17,058 nt of DNA. Origin: Oscillospiraceae bacterium. GTDB taxonomy: Bacteria > Bacillota_A > Clostridia > Oscillospirales > Oscillospiraceae. A model generated the notes under the pieces. It searched no databases, had not been told where the DNA came from, and worked only from the letters and a program-made list of their open reading frames with translations. This document shows, in pieces, positions 7,301 to 14,671 of the stretch; position 1 is the stretch's first letter, and every line of letters starts with the position of its first letter. A program made the translations under genes and the position numbers. Where the stretch lies: positions 1 through 17,058 of the forward strand of contig JAFQDR010000022.1 of the NCBI GenBank assembly GCA_017415945.1, in the 5' to 3' direction.

Positions 7301-8743
7301 GAAGGCGAGCAGCTGGTGTTTACCGCCGAGGAGGGATATGTGACGCCAAACGCGGCCTATCGTACTTATGAGTTCGAGGGAACAGAGCTGGATCTGAAGC
7401 TTACCATTGACGGAGAAACAAAATCCTGCTATCGCAATTCCTCGTGGTATGAGTTTGTCACCCTTCGTCCCATGTACTATGAGGAAGACGGGGATGCGGT
7501 CTACTACTGCTACATCAAGTCGAGAAGCGAGCCTTTTGTGGAGCTGGAGCTGCTGTGCCATGTGAATACCGCACCGCCTCCCGAGATTCCCTTCCCCGAG
7601 GTGGATGCATCCAAGCTGGTGAAGGTCAATGGCAATTCCAACCAGACCATCGTCATTACTACCGATCAGTTCCTGGAGATTGAAGTAACCATGCGAGAAT
7701 GGGATTCCTCCTTTCATGTGTATGAATGGTCGGTCACCGAAGGAGAGGACATTCTGCTGATGGATGAGGGCTATGACAGCGCGACCTTTGCACCCCTTGC
7801 AGCGGGACAAGCGGAGGTTAAGATGAAGTACAAGTACTCCGTGGAAGAGCCTGATGTTTTAACGGGAATTCCCCGCCGCAAACAAAAGAGCAAGACCCGT
7901 ACCTATACCATCGTGATTGAAGAAGCAGAGGCTTCCGCACCCACAACCACACCTACACCCACACCGACACCTACGGTGACGCCGACACCCACACCCACGG
8001 TGACGCCGACACCCACACCCACGGTGACGCCGACACCCACACCCACGGTGACACCGACACCCACACCCACGGTGACGCCGACACCCACACCCACGGTGAC
8101 ACCGACACCAACGCCCACGCCTACACCTACACCAACGCCCACGCCTACACCTACACCAACGCCCACGCCTACACCTACACCTACACCTACACCGACTCCC
8201 ACACCTGATGTGGTAGAAAATCCCTTCAAGGATGTAGCGGAATCCGATTGGTTCTTCAATCCCGTTATGTGGGCATTCGAGAACAATGTTACGGGCGGGA
8301 CTTCCGCAACTACATTCGGGCCCAACGACGGCTGTACCCGCGCACAGGTGGTGACCTTCCTGTGGGCGGCAAACGGCAGGCCCGAGCCTAAGCTGACCGT
8401 GAACCCCTTTGGTGATGTCAGCGAATCCAACTGGTATTACAAGGCTGTTCTGTGGGCTGTGGAAAACGGCATCACAGGCGGTGTTGCAAAGAACCGCTTC
8501 GGCCCCGAACAGACCTGTACCAGAGCCCAGATCGTGACCTTCCTGTATGCTGCTGCGGGCAAGCCCGAGGTCAGCGGCAAGAGCAGCTTCAAGGACGTAG
8601 CGGATGCCGATTGGTTTGCAAAGCCCGTGATTTGGGCGGCGCAGAACGAAGTCACCGGCGGCATCGGTGACGGCAAGTTCGGCCCCAACAACACCTGCAC
8701 CAGAGGTCAGGTCGTGACCTTCCTGTATAAGGTCTACGGATAA
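4355..8743 (+). CDS. Secreted multidomain GH5 glycoside hydrolase with SLH anchor
   Basis: A 1462-residue exported enzyme predicted to act on plant or other beta-glycans while bound to the cell wall. Residues 1-28 are a signal peptide (cleavage after AKA). The GH5 barrel starts at WGANL (44-48) and resumes at about residue 227. Visible catalytic-site residues are Arg240 (FRLPVSW), His283 (DLHND), acid/base Glu349 (TCNEP), His424-Tyr426 and nucleophile Glu465 (IVGEVG). Residues 50-225 look like a beta-rich insertion in the barrel. Residues 550-627 carry paired CxxC motifs and [12 protein letters not shown], a module common in clostridial surface proteins. Linker 1 (629-767) is Pro-Thr with Ser interruptions. 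Residues 768-1195 are unrecognised, with a possible Ig-like fold near the end. Linker 2 (1196-1284) is TVTPTPTP repeats. Three SLH domains (1288-1462) bind the secondary cell-wall polymer. AAAGGAGG precedes the ATG at 4355. Substrate (cellulose, mannan or other) is uncertain. Confidence 0.9.
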   Translation: MKKRFLSMLLAVAMVAGLLPQIAITAKAAGGTKTSADAVAEMTWGANLADLYMADIQPPEGATNGYDDFTAKSEFGLAAWFWDESFEWLCYHDAYSGTFSVEVPIPAFVSASPWEGDLFKLGVMVRSGEQMISVTLSDSKIVKSDSTVIPLDSMNRTYMGTPHYGPDINDWYTYNIFAPEETPEEGADLNGAKFCTTVTVNEDVASSVSKAEYYFELYRTAFDQQEITDIFLNEGANVFRLPVSWTWFVDDRTFAIDEEWLAAVKTEVDYILSQGAYCILDLHNDYMSRSFVATKNPDTGEWENFHWTNKWMEEQYSEYVNARYAAIWSQIAAYFKDYSDHLIFETCNEPAMEWTPDVDYDLWMAGQERRVNELNEIFVNTVRAAGGNNDTRILCLAVAEYNIHTHLDAITIPEDSDYLMIQIHSYDEMERTSNGESWTKATDDLFRDVAAFQSRCPKVPVIVGEVGLSHSWENMNDREAAAEKVAYFFQKAEALGVPCLWWEDYFPVTEDGRNHTYWLYDKTEKQWGRPELLEVIQAATHTSTKEEPPCAHLDENGDHTCDVCGEENISEHSYQGVITEATCTEQGYTTYSCTVCGDSYVSDYTEANGHTFQDGVCQACEAMDPDYVAPTPTPTPTPTPTPTPTPTPTPTPTPTPTPTPTPTPTPTPTPTPTPSPTPTPTPTPTPTPTPTPTPTPTPTPSPTPTPTPTPTPTPTPTPTPTPTPTPTPTPSPTPTPTPTPTPTPTPTPTPTPTPTPSPTPTPTPSPVIPEGAELVSDVQDYSAMAEVPENAVQDIIYFTNHVGVNVDGNPGTDYYKFSSLADSAIEDYIAMLEAQGFTLVEYFHESYSSGSSYRSWGLIKEDEPDWSTFRQQFADGDCHICIWKSRSSYGTNTNRISWSPDITMCDLGLRSDGTTAPLTPQGPSAEAGLLKLPDGSFQTTDGRLTVPAGGAAIIRNGELLTGTVTFETTEKGKDVLTVGGYSEGEQLVFTAEEGYVTPNAAYRTYEFEGTELDLKLTIDGETKSCYRNSSWYEFVTLRPMYYEEDGDAVYYCYIKSRSEPFVELELLCHVNTAPPPEIPFPEVDASKLVKVNGNSNQTIVITTDQFLEIEVTMREWDSSFHVYEWSVTEGEDILLMDEGYDSATFAPLAAGQAEVKMKYKYSVEEPDVLTGIPRRKQKSKTRTYTIVIEEAEASAPTTTPTPTPTPTVTPTPTPTVTPTPTPTVTPTPTPTVTPTPTPTVTPTPTPTVTPTPTPTPTPTPTPTPTPTPTPTPTPTPTPTPTPTPDVVENPFKDVAESDWFFNPVMWAFENNVTGGTSATTFGPNDGCTRAQVVTFLWAANGRPEPKLTVNPFGDVSESNWYYKAVLWAVENGITGGVAKNRFGPEQTCTRAQIVTFLYAAAGKPEVSGKSSFKDVADADWFAKPVIWAAQNEVTGGIGDGKFGPNNTCTRGQVVTFLYKVYG
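6242..6655 (+). repeat. Tandem repeat encoding Pro-Thr linker 1
   Basis: Six-base periodic DNA encodes PT pairs. Superimposed are longer near-identical units starting at 6242, 6308 and 6386 (66, then 78 and 78 bases). The longer ones add a block coding for Ser-Pro-Thr-Pro. The strong DNA-level identity points to recent duplication by slippage or unequal exchange. The reverse strand reads as a Val-Gly repeat, which is an artefact. Confidence 0.9.
7973..8206 (+). repeat. Tandem repeat encoding Pro-Thr linker 2
   Basis: Six 24-base units start at 7973, 7997, 8021, 8045, 8069 and 8093 and encode TVTPTPTP. They are followed by three 24-base units of another type at 8107, 8131 and 8155 that encode pure PT pairs. 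The few differences between units are mostly synonymous third-position changes. Confidence 0.9.
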
Positions 8744-8794
8744 ATCGCGAGCATTTCTGCTGAAATGCTACATCGGCTTGCGCCGACGCGATTT
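8742..8794 (+). other. Perfect three-way-junction fold right after the GH5 stop codon
   Basis: Three perfect stems nest without overlap. The outer stem is AAATCGCG (8742-8749) with CGCGATTT (8787-8794). Hairpin 1 is AGCATTTC-TGCT-GAAATGCT (8750-8769). Hairpin 2 is TCGGC-TTGC-GCCGA (8773-8786). Only ACA (8770-8772) is unpaired at the junction. The outer stem uses the last two bases of the stop codon. It may be an RNA element in the 3' untranslated region or a folded repeat at DNA level; the function is unknown. Confidence 0.6.
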
Positions 8795-8814
8795 CAAGGG
8801 CGCGACGCGTTAAG

Positions 8815-8955
8815 CAAACAGCCCAGTGGGCTGTTTGTAGCCAAAGCGGGAAGCAATCTATGATTGCGACCAGGGCCGTAGGCCAACCATGGTTCCCCTT
8901 GAGAACCCTTCCTTCACGTACTGCGGAGGGAAAGTGAATTTTTGGATGAAGTGCG
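8815..8955. other. Hairpin-rich intergenic stretch
   Basis: Within the 413-base gap there are successive inverted repeats. They are CAAACAGCCC-AGT-GGGCTGTTTG (8815-8837), GCAATC-TAT-GATTGC (8853-8867), and GGTTC with GAACC around 8889-8906. None is followed by a T-run. I see no gene. It may be structured untranslated RNA or an old intergenic repeat. Confidence 0.45.
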
Positions 8956-8990
8956 AAACACCGCTGACGAAAGCCAGCGGTGTTTTGTTG
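8956..8990 (+). terminator. Intrinsic terminator downstream of the GH5 gene
   Basis: A perfect 11-base-pair stem (8956-8966 with 8975-8985) with an 8-base loop continues into TTTTGTTGTG. It lies 213 bases beyond the stop codon, so the GH5 transcript may have a long structured tail. Confidence 0.75.
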
Positions 8991-9013
8991 TGTCGTAAAT
9001 GTATAACAATTGC

Positions 9014-9145
9014 CGTTGTAGGGAGCGTCGTCCCCTGTAAAGCCACCACAGCAGTTTGACATTCTGCATTTTTCCGTCCGTCGACATTTTCCGACTGCGC
9101 TACGGAGCGTCGGGGACGACGCTCCCTACGATGGAGGATAATTTT
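9014..9145. repeat. MITE-like element, copy 1
   Basis: Perfect 18-base terminal inverted repeats GTAGGGAGCGTCGTCCCC (9018-9035) and its complement (9112-9129) bound about 112 bases with no coding potential. Sequence just outside both ends also resembles a second copy at 12298-12440. The element ends about 12-28 bases from the stop of the lysR-type gene. Confidence 0.75.
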
Positions 9146-9156
9146 AGTGCGGTGCA

Positions 9157-10032
9157 TTAAGGCAAATTGGGCACTCTCTCCATAAAGAAATCAATAAACC
9201 GTCGGCTGGCGATGGGGAGGATGTTTCTGTCCTTCATGACCAGACCCACCTTACGGAAAATAGGGGGCTCCGTGGGCCGCTGCACAATATTAAAATCCAT
9301 GTTCCGCAGTGCCAGATCCGGAAGGATGCTGACCCCCACATTGGCTTCCACCATGGAGCAGACCGAGAAGTTGTCGTGCATGCGCAGCTCCATATTGGGT
9401 TCGATGCCCAGCTCGCGGAAGGCGTTCATGGTTTCCGACAGTATGCCCGTTTCCAGCAGCAGGAAGGGTTCCTTGGCCAGACGCTTCAGGGGGATCACAT
9501 CCAGCTTTGCCAGGGGGTGATCCGGGTGCAGGATGGCCTTGTGCCCCCCTGTGCGCACCAGTATGGTGTCCAGCCCCGCTACGCTTTCCGCGTCTGGGTT
9601 GATGAAGCCGAAGTCGATCTCACCCTTCCGCACCCATTCGGGGATGGTGGTATAGTCTCCCTGATGGAACAGGAACCGTACCTTGGGATACAGTGCCTTG
9701 AACTCCTTAATGAGTGGGGGCAGCCACTGGGAGGAATAGCTGGACAGGGTGCCGATGCGAATGAGCCCGCCCTCCAAATGCTTCATGTCCCGCACCGCCT
9801 CCAGCATGGCGTTGTAATGATTGACGGAGGCTTGGATGTAGGGCAGCAGAGATTCTCCCTCGGGGGAGAGCTTGACCCCGCGGTGACCTCGGTGCAGCAG
9901 GGTCAACTCCAGCTCGGATTCCAGTGACTGGATCATCTGGCTCACCGCAGACTGGGAGTACCCCAAGGCATCGGCGGCCTTGGTGAAGCTGCCCTGCTCC
10001 AGAACCTTCAAAAAAGCAAGATATCGGTCCAT
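9157..10032 (-). CDS. LysR-family transcriptional regulator
   Basis: A 291-residue DNA-binding regulator of standard LysR length. Residues 1-60 form the winged helix-turn-helix (GSFTKAADALGYSQSAVSQMIQSLE), followed by the RGVKLSPEGE wing. Residues of about 90-290 are the periplasmic-binding-protein-like effector domain (GLIRIGTLSSYSSQWLPPLI). The start at 10032 is supported by AAAGGAG 8 bases upstream. It is divergent from the lactate permease gene, the usual layout when a LysR protein controls its neighbour; lactate or a related acid is a plausible effector (inference). A motif shared between its own promoter and the permease upstream region would fit autoregulation plus activation. Confidence 0.93.
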   Translation of the reverse strand: MDRYLAFLKVLEQGSFTKAADALGYSQSAVSQMIQSLESELELTLLHRGHRGVKLSPEGESLLPYIQASVNHYNAMLEAVRDMKHLEGGLIRIGTLSSYSSQWLPPLIKEFKALYPKVRFLFHQGDYTTIPEWVRKGEIDFGFINPDAESVAGLDTILVRTGGHKAILHPDHPLAKLDVIPLKRLAKEPFLLLETGILSETMNAFRELGIEPNMELRMHDNFSVCSMVEANVGVSILPDLALRNMDFNIVQRPTEPPIFRKVGLVMKDRNILPIASRRFIDFFMERVPNLP

Positions 10033-10091
10033 AGACGGTTCTCCTTTGTATCGAATTTCCTTATGGTAAAGATGTAAAAATCGGTTTTTGT

Positions 10092-10105
10092 GATATCGCT
10101 TTCAG
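10092..10105. promoter_or_regulatory. Candidate LysR-site, copy 1 (own promoter)
   Basis: GATATC-GCT-TTCAG (10092-10105) overlaps the -10 of the lysR-type gene. It matches GATATCTGCTATCAG at 10336-10350 apart from one inserted base and one change. Binding here would repress the regulator's own gene, as is typical of the family. Confidence 0.4.
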
Positions 10106-10132
10106 TATAATCCCATATGCCGAAAAATGCAA
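10104..10132 (-). promoter_or_regulatory. Promoter of the LysR-family gene
   Basis: On the minus strand TTGCAT (10132-10127), a 17-base spacer and TATACT (10109-10104) lie about 72 bases before the start codon. Confidence 0.75.
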
Positions 10133-10335
10133 GATGCGGGCGTTTTGCGTAATTTTTAAGGGAATTCCTTGTTAAAATAAAGATTATTTCATGGTTTTTC
10201 GGGTTTTAAGTGCAGTTACAGTTGCATCAAATGCGTTGGAACGGGTGCGAAAATATCGGAAAACTAAATTATTGCTTTTTTGTGAACGCAAATTTAACGG
10301 GCTGCAAGGGAAATGCGCATTGTTTGAAAAATAAC

Positions 10336-10350
10336 GATATCTGCTATCAG
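10336..10350. promoter_or_regulatory. Candidate LysR-site, copy 2 (upstream of lactate permease)
   Basis: GATATCTGCTATCAG contains the dyad GATA-N5-TATC. It lies about 50-70 bases upstream of the best permease promoter, the usual place for a LysR activation site. The rest of the 515-base gap (10133-10335) is AT-rich with no gene that I can support. Confidence 0.4.
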
Positions 10351-10381
10351 AAATACTTATGAAACTATTAGGAAAATTGGC

Positions 10382-10431
10382 TTTTATTATGGGAAAACCC
10401 GTGCTATTCTGACATTGTGAGAAGGCACGGG
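10382..10431 (+). promoter_or_regulatory. Weak, probably activator-dependent promoter of the lactate permease with an overlapping dyad
   Basis: An extended -10 (TG-C-TATTCT, 10402-10410) has only a poor -35 (TTTTAT) 17 bases upstream. CCCGTGC (10398-10404) and GCACGGG (10425-10431) form an inverted repeat spanning the -10 and the expected start of transcription near 10417. This would leave a leader of about 130 bases. Confidence 0.4.
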
Positions 10432-10547
10432 ATTGTCTTCGGAAATCATCGAGACGAGGGAAAGGTCCTTGTGCTGTGAGGCCTCAGGCGGTGGGGGAAA
10501 ACGCTGCTTGAGGGAAAAGAAATAAAGAAAAGTAAGGAGTAAGTATC

Positions 10548-12092
10548 ATGTCTATCAACTGCTTGATCGCATTGATCACCATCGTGTGGCTGATCATCGG
10601 CTTCGTTGTTCTGAAGCTGCCCGGCCACATCTGCTGCCCCATCGGCCTGGCAATCACCATGGTTCTGGGCGTACTGAACTGGAAGATGAGTCTGGTTGGC
10701 GTATTCACTGCCGCTCTGGAAGGCGTGGCAATGGCTATCTGGCCCATCGGCATCATCGTTATCGCCGCAATTTTCGTTTACAACCTGTCTGTAAAGACCG
10801 GCGCAATGGAAATCATCAAGACCACCCTGACTTCCGTTTCCGCTGACCGTCGTATTCAGGTTCTGATCGTTGCTTGGGGCTTCGGCGGCTTCCTGGAAGG
10901 CGCATCCGGTTTCGGTACCTCCGTTGCGATCCCCGCTGCAATTCTGGTAGGTCTGGGCTTCGACCCCATCAAGGCCTGCATCATCTGCCTGCTGTCCAAC
11001 GTTCCCGTTGCTGAACTGGGCGCAATCGGCATTCCCGTTATCACCGGCGCAGGTCTGACCGGTCTGGATGCTGCTGTTGTTTCCGGCTACGCTGTTCTGC
11101 AGCTGGCTGTTCTGATCGTGATCTGCCCCATCTTCATGGTAAAGCTGATCGGCTCTCTGAAGGGCGTTTGGGGTATCACTCTGGTATCCGGCATCTCCTT
11201 CGCGATCCCCGCTTACCTGATCGGCGCATTTGTCGGTCCCGAACTGTCCACTCTGGTTGGCGCAATCGTTTCCATGGCTTGCACCGTTCTGATGGCTAAG
11301 ACCGTCAACAAGGAAACCGATCCCGAATATGCTCTGGACGGCATCGAAGGCGCTCGCGCTCAGATGGCTGAACTGTCCGTTGGTAAGATGGTTAAGGCAT
11401 GGAGCCCCTTCCTGATCATGTTCGCAGTTCTGCTGTGCACCTCCAAGCTGTTCCCCGCTATCAACGCACCTCTGGCTGCTATTAAGACCGCAGTTCCCAT
11501 CTACCACGACGGTCTGGGCAACTCCGCAAACTACACCTTCTCCTGGATCAACACTCCCGGCGTTCTGATCTTCCTGTCCGGCGTTGTTGGCGGCCTGCTG
11601 CAGGGCGCAAGCTTCGGCACCATGGTAGAAGTTCTGGTTGGCTCCGTCAAGCAGATGACCAAGTCCCTGATCACCATCATCTCCATCATTGCAATTGCTA
11701 AGGTTATGAGCTACTCCGGCATGGTATCCGACATCGCTATGGGTCTGGTTGCTATCGCAGGCAGCTTCTTCCCCCTGCTGACTCCCATCATCGGCGGCAT
11801 CGGCACCTTCATTACCGGTTCCGTTACCTCCTCCTGCACCCTGTTCTCCGCTCTGCAGGCTGAAACCGGCGCTGCTCTGGGCATGAGCCAGGAATGGCTG
11901 GTTGCTGCTAACGCTGCAGGCGCTACCGTTGGTAAGGTTATCTCTCCCCAGTCCATCGCAATGGCTACCGCTGCTACCGGCTGCGCAGGCTCCGACGGCA
12001 TCATCATCCGCAAGGCTATCGTTTACTGTGTAGCATTCCTGGTGTTCCTGTGCGCATTCTCCTACCTGGGTATCGTACTGGGCATCGCATAA
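10548..12092 (+). CDS. lctP: L-lactate permease (LctP family)
   Basis: A 514-residue integral membrane transporter that takes up lactate (or glycolate), generally with protons. The sequence is a series of hydrophobic helices with the family's conserved loop GFGGFLEGASGFGTSVAIPAAILV near residue 106 and a second related segment with GASFGT near residue 350. It ends in further helices (VVAANAAGATVGKVISPQS region, then a terminal hydrophobic segment). Length is near the usual 500-550. AAGGAG precedes the ATG at 10548. Glycine codons appear almost all GGC or GGT and leucine almost all CTG, unlike the two-component genes, which suggests high expression. It is divergent from a LysR regulator and ends in a strong terminator, so it is a single-gene unit. 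Confidence 0.95.
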   Translation: MSINCLIALITIVWLIIGFVVLKLPGHICCPIGLAITMVLGVLNWKMSLVGVFTAALEGVAMAIWPIGIIVIAAIFVYNLSVKTGAMEIIKTTLTSVSADRRIQVLIVAWGFGGFLEGASGFGTSVAIPAAILVGLGFDPIKACIICLLSNVPVAELGAIGIPVITGAGLTGLDAAVVSGYAVLQLAVLIVICPIFMVKLIGSLKGVWGITLVSGISFAIPAYLIGAFVGPELSTLVGAIVSMACTVLMAKTVNKETDPEYALDGIEGARAQMAELSVGKMVKAWSPFLIMFAVLLCTSKLFPAINAPLAAIKTAVPIYHDGLGNSANYTFSWINTPGVLIFLSGVVGGLLQGASFGTMVEVLVGSVKQMTKSLITIISIIAIAKVMSYSGMVSDIAMGLVAIAGSFFPLLTPIIGGIGTFITGSVTSSCTLFSALQAETGAALGMSQEWLVAANAAGATVGKVISPQSIAMATAATGCAGSDGIIIRKAIVYCVAFLVFLCAFSYLGIVLGIA

Positions 12093-12154
12093 TCCAATTG
12101 AAAGTATAATTAGCGAAAGTAATTTTGCTGTTTACCTTTTCTTTCCCAATTCCC

Positions 12155-12191
12155 ATCACCCTCTATCGCAAGATAGAGGGTGATACTTTTT
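12155..12191 (+). terminator. Strong intrinsic terminator of the lactate permease gene
   Basis: A perfect 13-base-pair stem (12155-12167 with 12172-12184) closed by the stable GCAA tetraloop is followed by ACTTTTTT. Confidence 0.95.
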
Positions 12192-12195
12192 TGAA

Positions 12196-12300
12196 TCGAG
12201 CATGTTTCTGCTGAAACAGCTTCGACGATTGTCGAGGGGGACCTACGGAGGATTGGGACACCCGCAAGGGGCGTCCCTACAGGTGCAGTGGGGGGAAATG
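12196..12300. repeat. Hairpin-rich repeat remnants in the 12093-12610 gap
   Basis: GTTTC-TGCT-GAAAC and TCGAC-GATT-GTCGA hairpins (about 12204-12235) recall the two hairpins at 8750-8786, including the same TTTCTGCTGAAA core. A GGGAC/GTCCC hairpin with GCAA loop follows (12255-12278). There is no coding sequence. Confidence 0.45.
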
Positions 12301-12440
12301 CCGTCGTAGGGAGCGTCCGGGAGGACGCTCCGTTTTTTCGCAGTTGGAGGATTGCCTATAGATGGAATATGGTGATTGCCTTGACTGCGACGGTGGCGGA
12401 GCATCGGGGACGATGCTCCCTACGTCGAAGGATGATTTTG
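12298..12440. repeat. MITE-like element, copy 2
   Basis: The ends GTAGGGAGC (12306-12314) and GCTCCCTAC (12415-12423) are inverted. The flanks and right third match copy 1 at 9014-9145: ATGCCG before the left end; GACTGCG, CGGAGC, TCGGGGACGA and AGGAT around the right end. The left arm has diverged into its own hairpin, GAGCGTCC-GGGA-GGACGCTC plus TTTTTT (12311-12337), which could act as a terminator. Confidence 0.65.
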
Positions 12441-12540
12441 GGGCTGTGGAAGCGGCGCGAGCAAGCGCGCGCCCTACGGGTGCGGTGGTTTATTGAATAT
12501 GGCACTTTTTGAGGGGGAAATCGTCTGAACGATAGATGTT

Positions 12541-12587
12541 TCACAGTGATGCACCCATGATGCAGCTGTGAGATATCCTATCTGTGA
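12541..12587. promoter_or_regulatory. Repeated CTGTGA/TCACAG boxes upstream of the two-component genes
   Basis: TCACAG (12541-12546), CTGTGA (12566-12571) and CTGTGA (12582-12587) stand within 70 bases of the response-regulator start. They could be binding sites for that regulator or another. I could not assign a convincing promoter here. Confidence 0.3.
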
Positions 12588-12610
12588 ACAACCGTAAAGG
12601 AGATATAGAG

Positions 12611-13264
12611 ATGATAGAGATCCTGATCGTGGAGGATGAGAGACCCATTTCCGACCTGTTGAAGCTGAGCCTGACCCAGAACGGCTACCACTGCACCTGC
12701 GTCCATGACGGACTGGCAGCGGCGGACATTATCGATAAGGAAATCTTTGATTTGATCCTGCTGGATGTGATGCTCCCGGGGCTCAGCGGCTTTGAGCTGA
12801 TGGACTATATCCGTGATTTGAACATCCCTGTGATTTTCCTCACTGCCAAAAACAATGTGAATGACCGCGTGAAGGGTCTGAAAATGGGGGCGGAGGACTA
12901 TGTGGTCAAGCCCTTTGAAATCTTGGAGCTGTTGGCCCGTGTGGAAAATGTGCTCCGCCGCCACGGAAAGCTGGAAACCGTCATCCAAATTGGAGGCTTG
13001 GAGATCAACACCCTGTCCATGCAGGTGCTGAAGGACGGTGAGCCCATTACCCTGACGAAGAAGGAATACGATATTCTGCTGCTGTTTGCCCGCAACCCCA
13101 ATATTGTCTTGTACAAGAGCACTATTTATCAGCGTGTCTGGGGCGGGGAATATCCCGAAAGCACCCGCACCGTGGAGCTCCACGTGCAGCGTATGAAGAA
13201 AAAGGTGGGCTGGAACGAACGGCTGAAGCCCGTGTATTCCGTGGGCTACCGATTGGAGATATGA
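12611..13264 (+). CDS. OmpR/PhoB-family response regulator
   Basis: A 217-residue two-component transcription regulator. The receiver domain (1-115) shows the acidic pair Glu8-Asp9, the phosphorylation site Asp52 (LILLDVMLPG), Thr78 and Lys100 (VVKPF). The winged-helix effector domain (about 125-217) contains LTKKEYDILLLFARNP and the recognition-helix region ESTRTVELHVQRMKKKVG. I chose the ATG at 12611 because AAAGGAG lies 8 bases upstream; an in-frame GTG at 12584 lacks one. It is the first gene of a run with its kinase 3 bases downstream. The last gene, a D,D-carboxypeptidase, suggests that it controls cell-envelope functions, somewhat like VanR or similar systems. Confidence 0.95.
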   Translation: MIEILIVEDERPISDLLKLSLTQNGYHCTCVHDGLAAADIIDKEIFDLILLDVMLPGLSGFELMDYIRDLNIPVIFLTAKNNVNDRVKGLKMGAEDYVVKPFEILELLARVENVLRRHGKLETVIQIGGLEINTLSMQVLKDGEPITLTKKEYDILLLFARNPNIVLYKSTIYQRVWGGEYPESTRTVELHVQRMKKKVGWNERLKPVYSVGYRLEI

Positions 13265-13267
13265 TCC

Positions 13268-14671
13268 ATGAGCTTTCGACTGCGCTTGATTCTTACCATT
13301 TCTCTGCTGGTATCCCTGTCCTTTGGCATCGGAGGTGCCGCGCTGATCACCGCATCCACCAATGCCGCATTGGAAAAGGAAACGGAAGCAGCCTTGGACA
13401 GCTTCCGCAGCATCCAAAGCACCTTGTATCTGCTGAACGCTTTGGGGGAACAAACGAACTACCGCTCTCTTTCTTCCGCACTGGAAAAGATGGAGCAGCA
13501 AAATGCCATCCGTTGGCGGGGACTGCGGCTGGAAACGGGGAATATTACCTTATACCAAAGCGGCAACGGCCGACTGTCGGAGCATTTGCTTCCCGTACCC
13601 GAGGAAAATCATTGTGTGTATCTTCCTGTTGCGGACAGTGAGGGGTATGGCTTACTGGTCAGCGGAATCCTTCCTGCGGGCAGCGAAAATCTGGTGCTTA
13701 CGGTACGATTCGATCTGTCGGATGTGTATTCTGCCAGAGAAAAACAGCAGCAAATGTATTTCATCATTTACCTTGTGGTGGTGTACATGGGGATTGTCGT
13801 GGCGGTGATTCTTTCGGACAAGCTTACAAAACCCCTGCGCAGACTGACAGGGGCGGTACGGCGGATCTCGGAAGGAGATTTGCGCACACGCTCCCGTATT
13901 CGCAGTACCGATGAATTCGGCAGGCTGTCACGGGACTTTGATGCCATGGCGGATTTGCTGCAGGAAAATATTGCTCGATTGGAAGAAGATATGCAGCGGC
14001 AGGAGCAGTTTATGGGAGCCTTTGCCCACGAACTGAAAACGCCCATGACATCCATTATCGGGTATGCGGACTTTTTGCGGCGGGGCAGCCTCGATGACCA
14101 CACCCGCATGATGGCGGCAAACTACATTTTCTCCGAGGGACAGCGGTTGGAGAAGCTGTCCTTTCAGCTGCTGGAACTGCTGCTTTTGGAAAATGACAGC
14201 ATCGCTATGAGACAGGTCAGTCTCCAAAGCCTGCTGAAAAGCGTGGAGGTGTCCCTGCTGCCTCTGATGAAAAAACGGAATGTGAACCTGATTTGCCGTG
14301 GAGACAGCGGCCTTGCGGTGATGGAGCCCGACCTTGTGAAATCCCTGCTGTATAACCTCATCGACAACGCATCCAAGGCTATGGAGCGGGGCGGAGTGAT
14401 CGCGGTGAAGGGGACAGTGGTGGAAGGCGGCTGTCGTATTCAAGTGGCAGACAATGGACGAGGTATGGCCAAGGAAGAGCTGGATAAAATTACGGAAGCC
14501 TTTTACCGTGTGGATAAATCCCGTTCCCGTCAGCAGGGTGGTGCGGGACTTGGGCTGACCCTGTGCAGGGAGATCGTTCGCCTCCACAACGGCAATATGC
14601 ACTTTTACTCCGTTCCGGGAACAGGCACAAGGGTGACGGTTATTCTGCGGGGAAGGATGGTGGAGCAATGA
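13268..14671 (+). CDS. Membrane sensor histidine kinase
   Basis: A 467-residue sensor kinase of classic layout. There is a first membrane helix (about 8-30), an extracytoplasmic sensor region of about 130 residues, a second helix (about 162-184) and a HAMP linker (185-236). The phosphoacceptor is His254 in FAHELKTPMTSIIGY. The ATP-binding domain has an N box (LLYNLIDNASKAM, near 360), G1 (VADNGRGM, near 393) and G2 (GGAGLGLTLC, near 424). It should phosphorylate the preceding response regulator, whose stop is 3 bases upstream (GGAG supports the start). Its last codons overlap the next gene by ATGA, so the partner is co-translated. The sensed signal is unknown; the short extracytoplasmic loop and the neighbours suggest an envelope signal. 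Confidence 0.95.
   Translation: MSFRLRLILTISLLVSLSFGIGGAALITASTNAALEKETEAALDSFRSIQSTLYLLNALGEQTNYRSLSSALEKMEQQNAIRWRGLRLETGNITLYQSGNGRLSEHLLPVPEENHCVYLPVADSEGYGLLVSGILPAGSENLVLTVRFDLSDVYSAREKQQQMYFIIYLVVVYMGIVVAVILSDKLTKPLRRLTGAVRRISEGDLRTRSRIRSTDEFGRLSRDFDAMADLLQENIARLEEDMQRQEQFMGAFAHELKTPMTSIIGYADFLRRGSLDDHTRMMAANYIFSEGQRLEKLSFQLLELLLLENDSIAMRQVSLQSLLKSVEVSLLPLMKKRNVNLICRGDSGLAVMEPDLVKSLLYNLIDNASKAMERGGVIAVKGTVVEGGCRIQVADNGRGMAKEELDKITEAFYRVDKSRSRQQGGAGLGLTLCREIVRLHNGNMHFYSVPGTGTRVTVILRGRMVEQ

Noticed and set aside
5714..7810. 698-residue minus-strand open frame and Val-Gly repeat frames at 6232-6642 and 7903-8430
   Set aside because: Antisense translations of the GH5 gene and its Pro-Thr linkers; arginine/cysteine or Val-Gly low complexity only.
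8652..9157. Minus-strand open frames of 136 and 99 residues
   Set aside because: They cross hairpins, a terminator and the MITE-like element; no domain and no start signal.
10446..11507. 353-residue minus-strand open frame
   Set aside because: Mirror of the lactate permease gene, with Gln/Asn/Asp-rich composition typical of the antisense of membrane-protein codons.
12288..12512. 74-residue open frame in the gap after the lactate permease
   Set aside because: It lies wholly in MITE-like repeat sequence, without a ribosome binding site.
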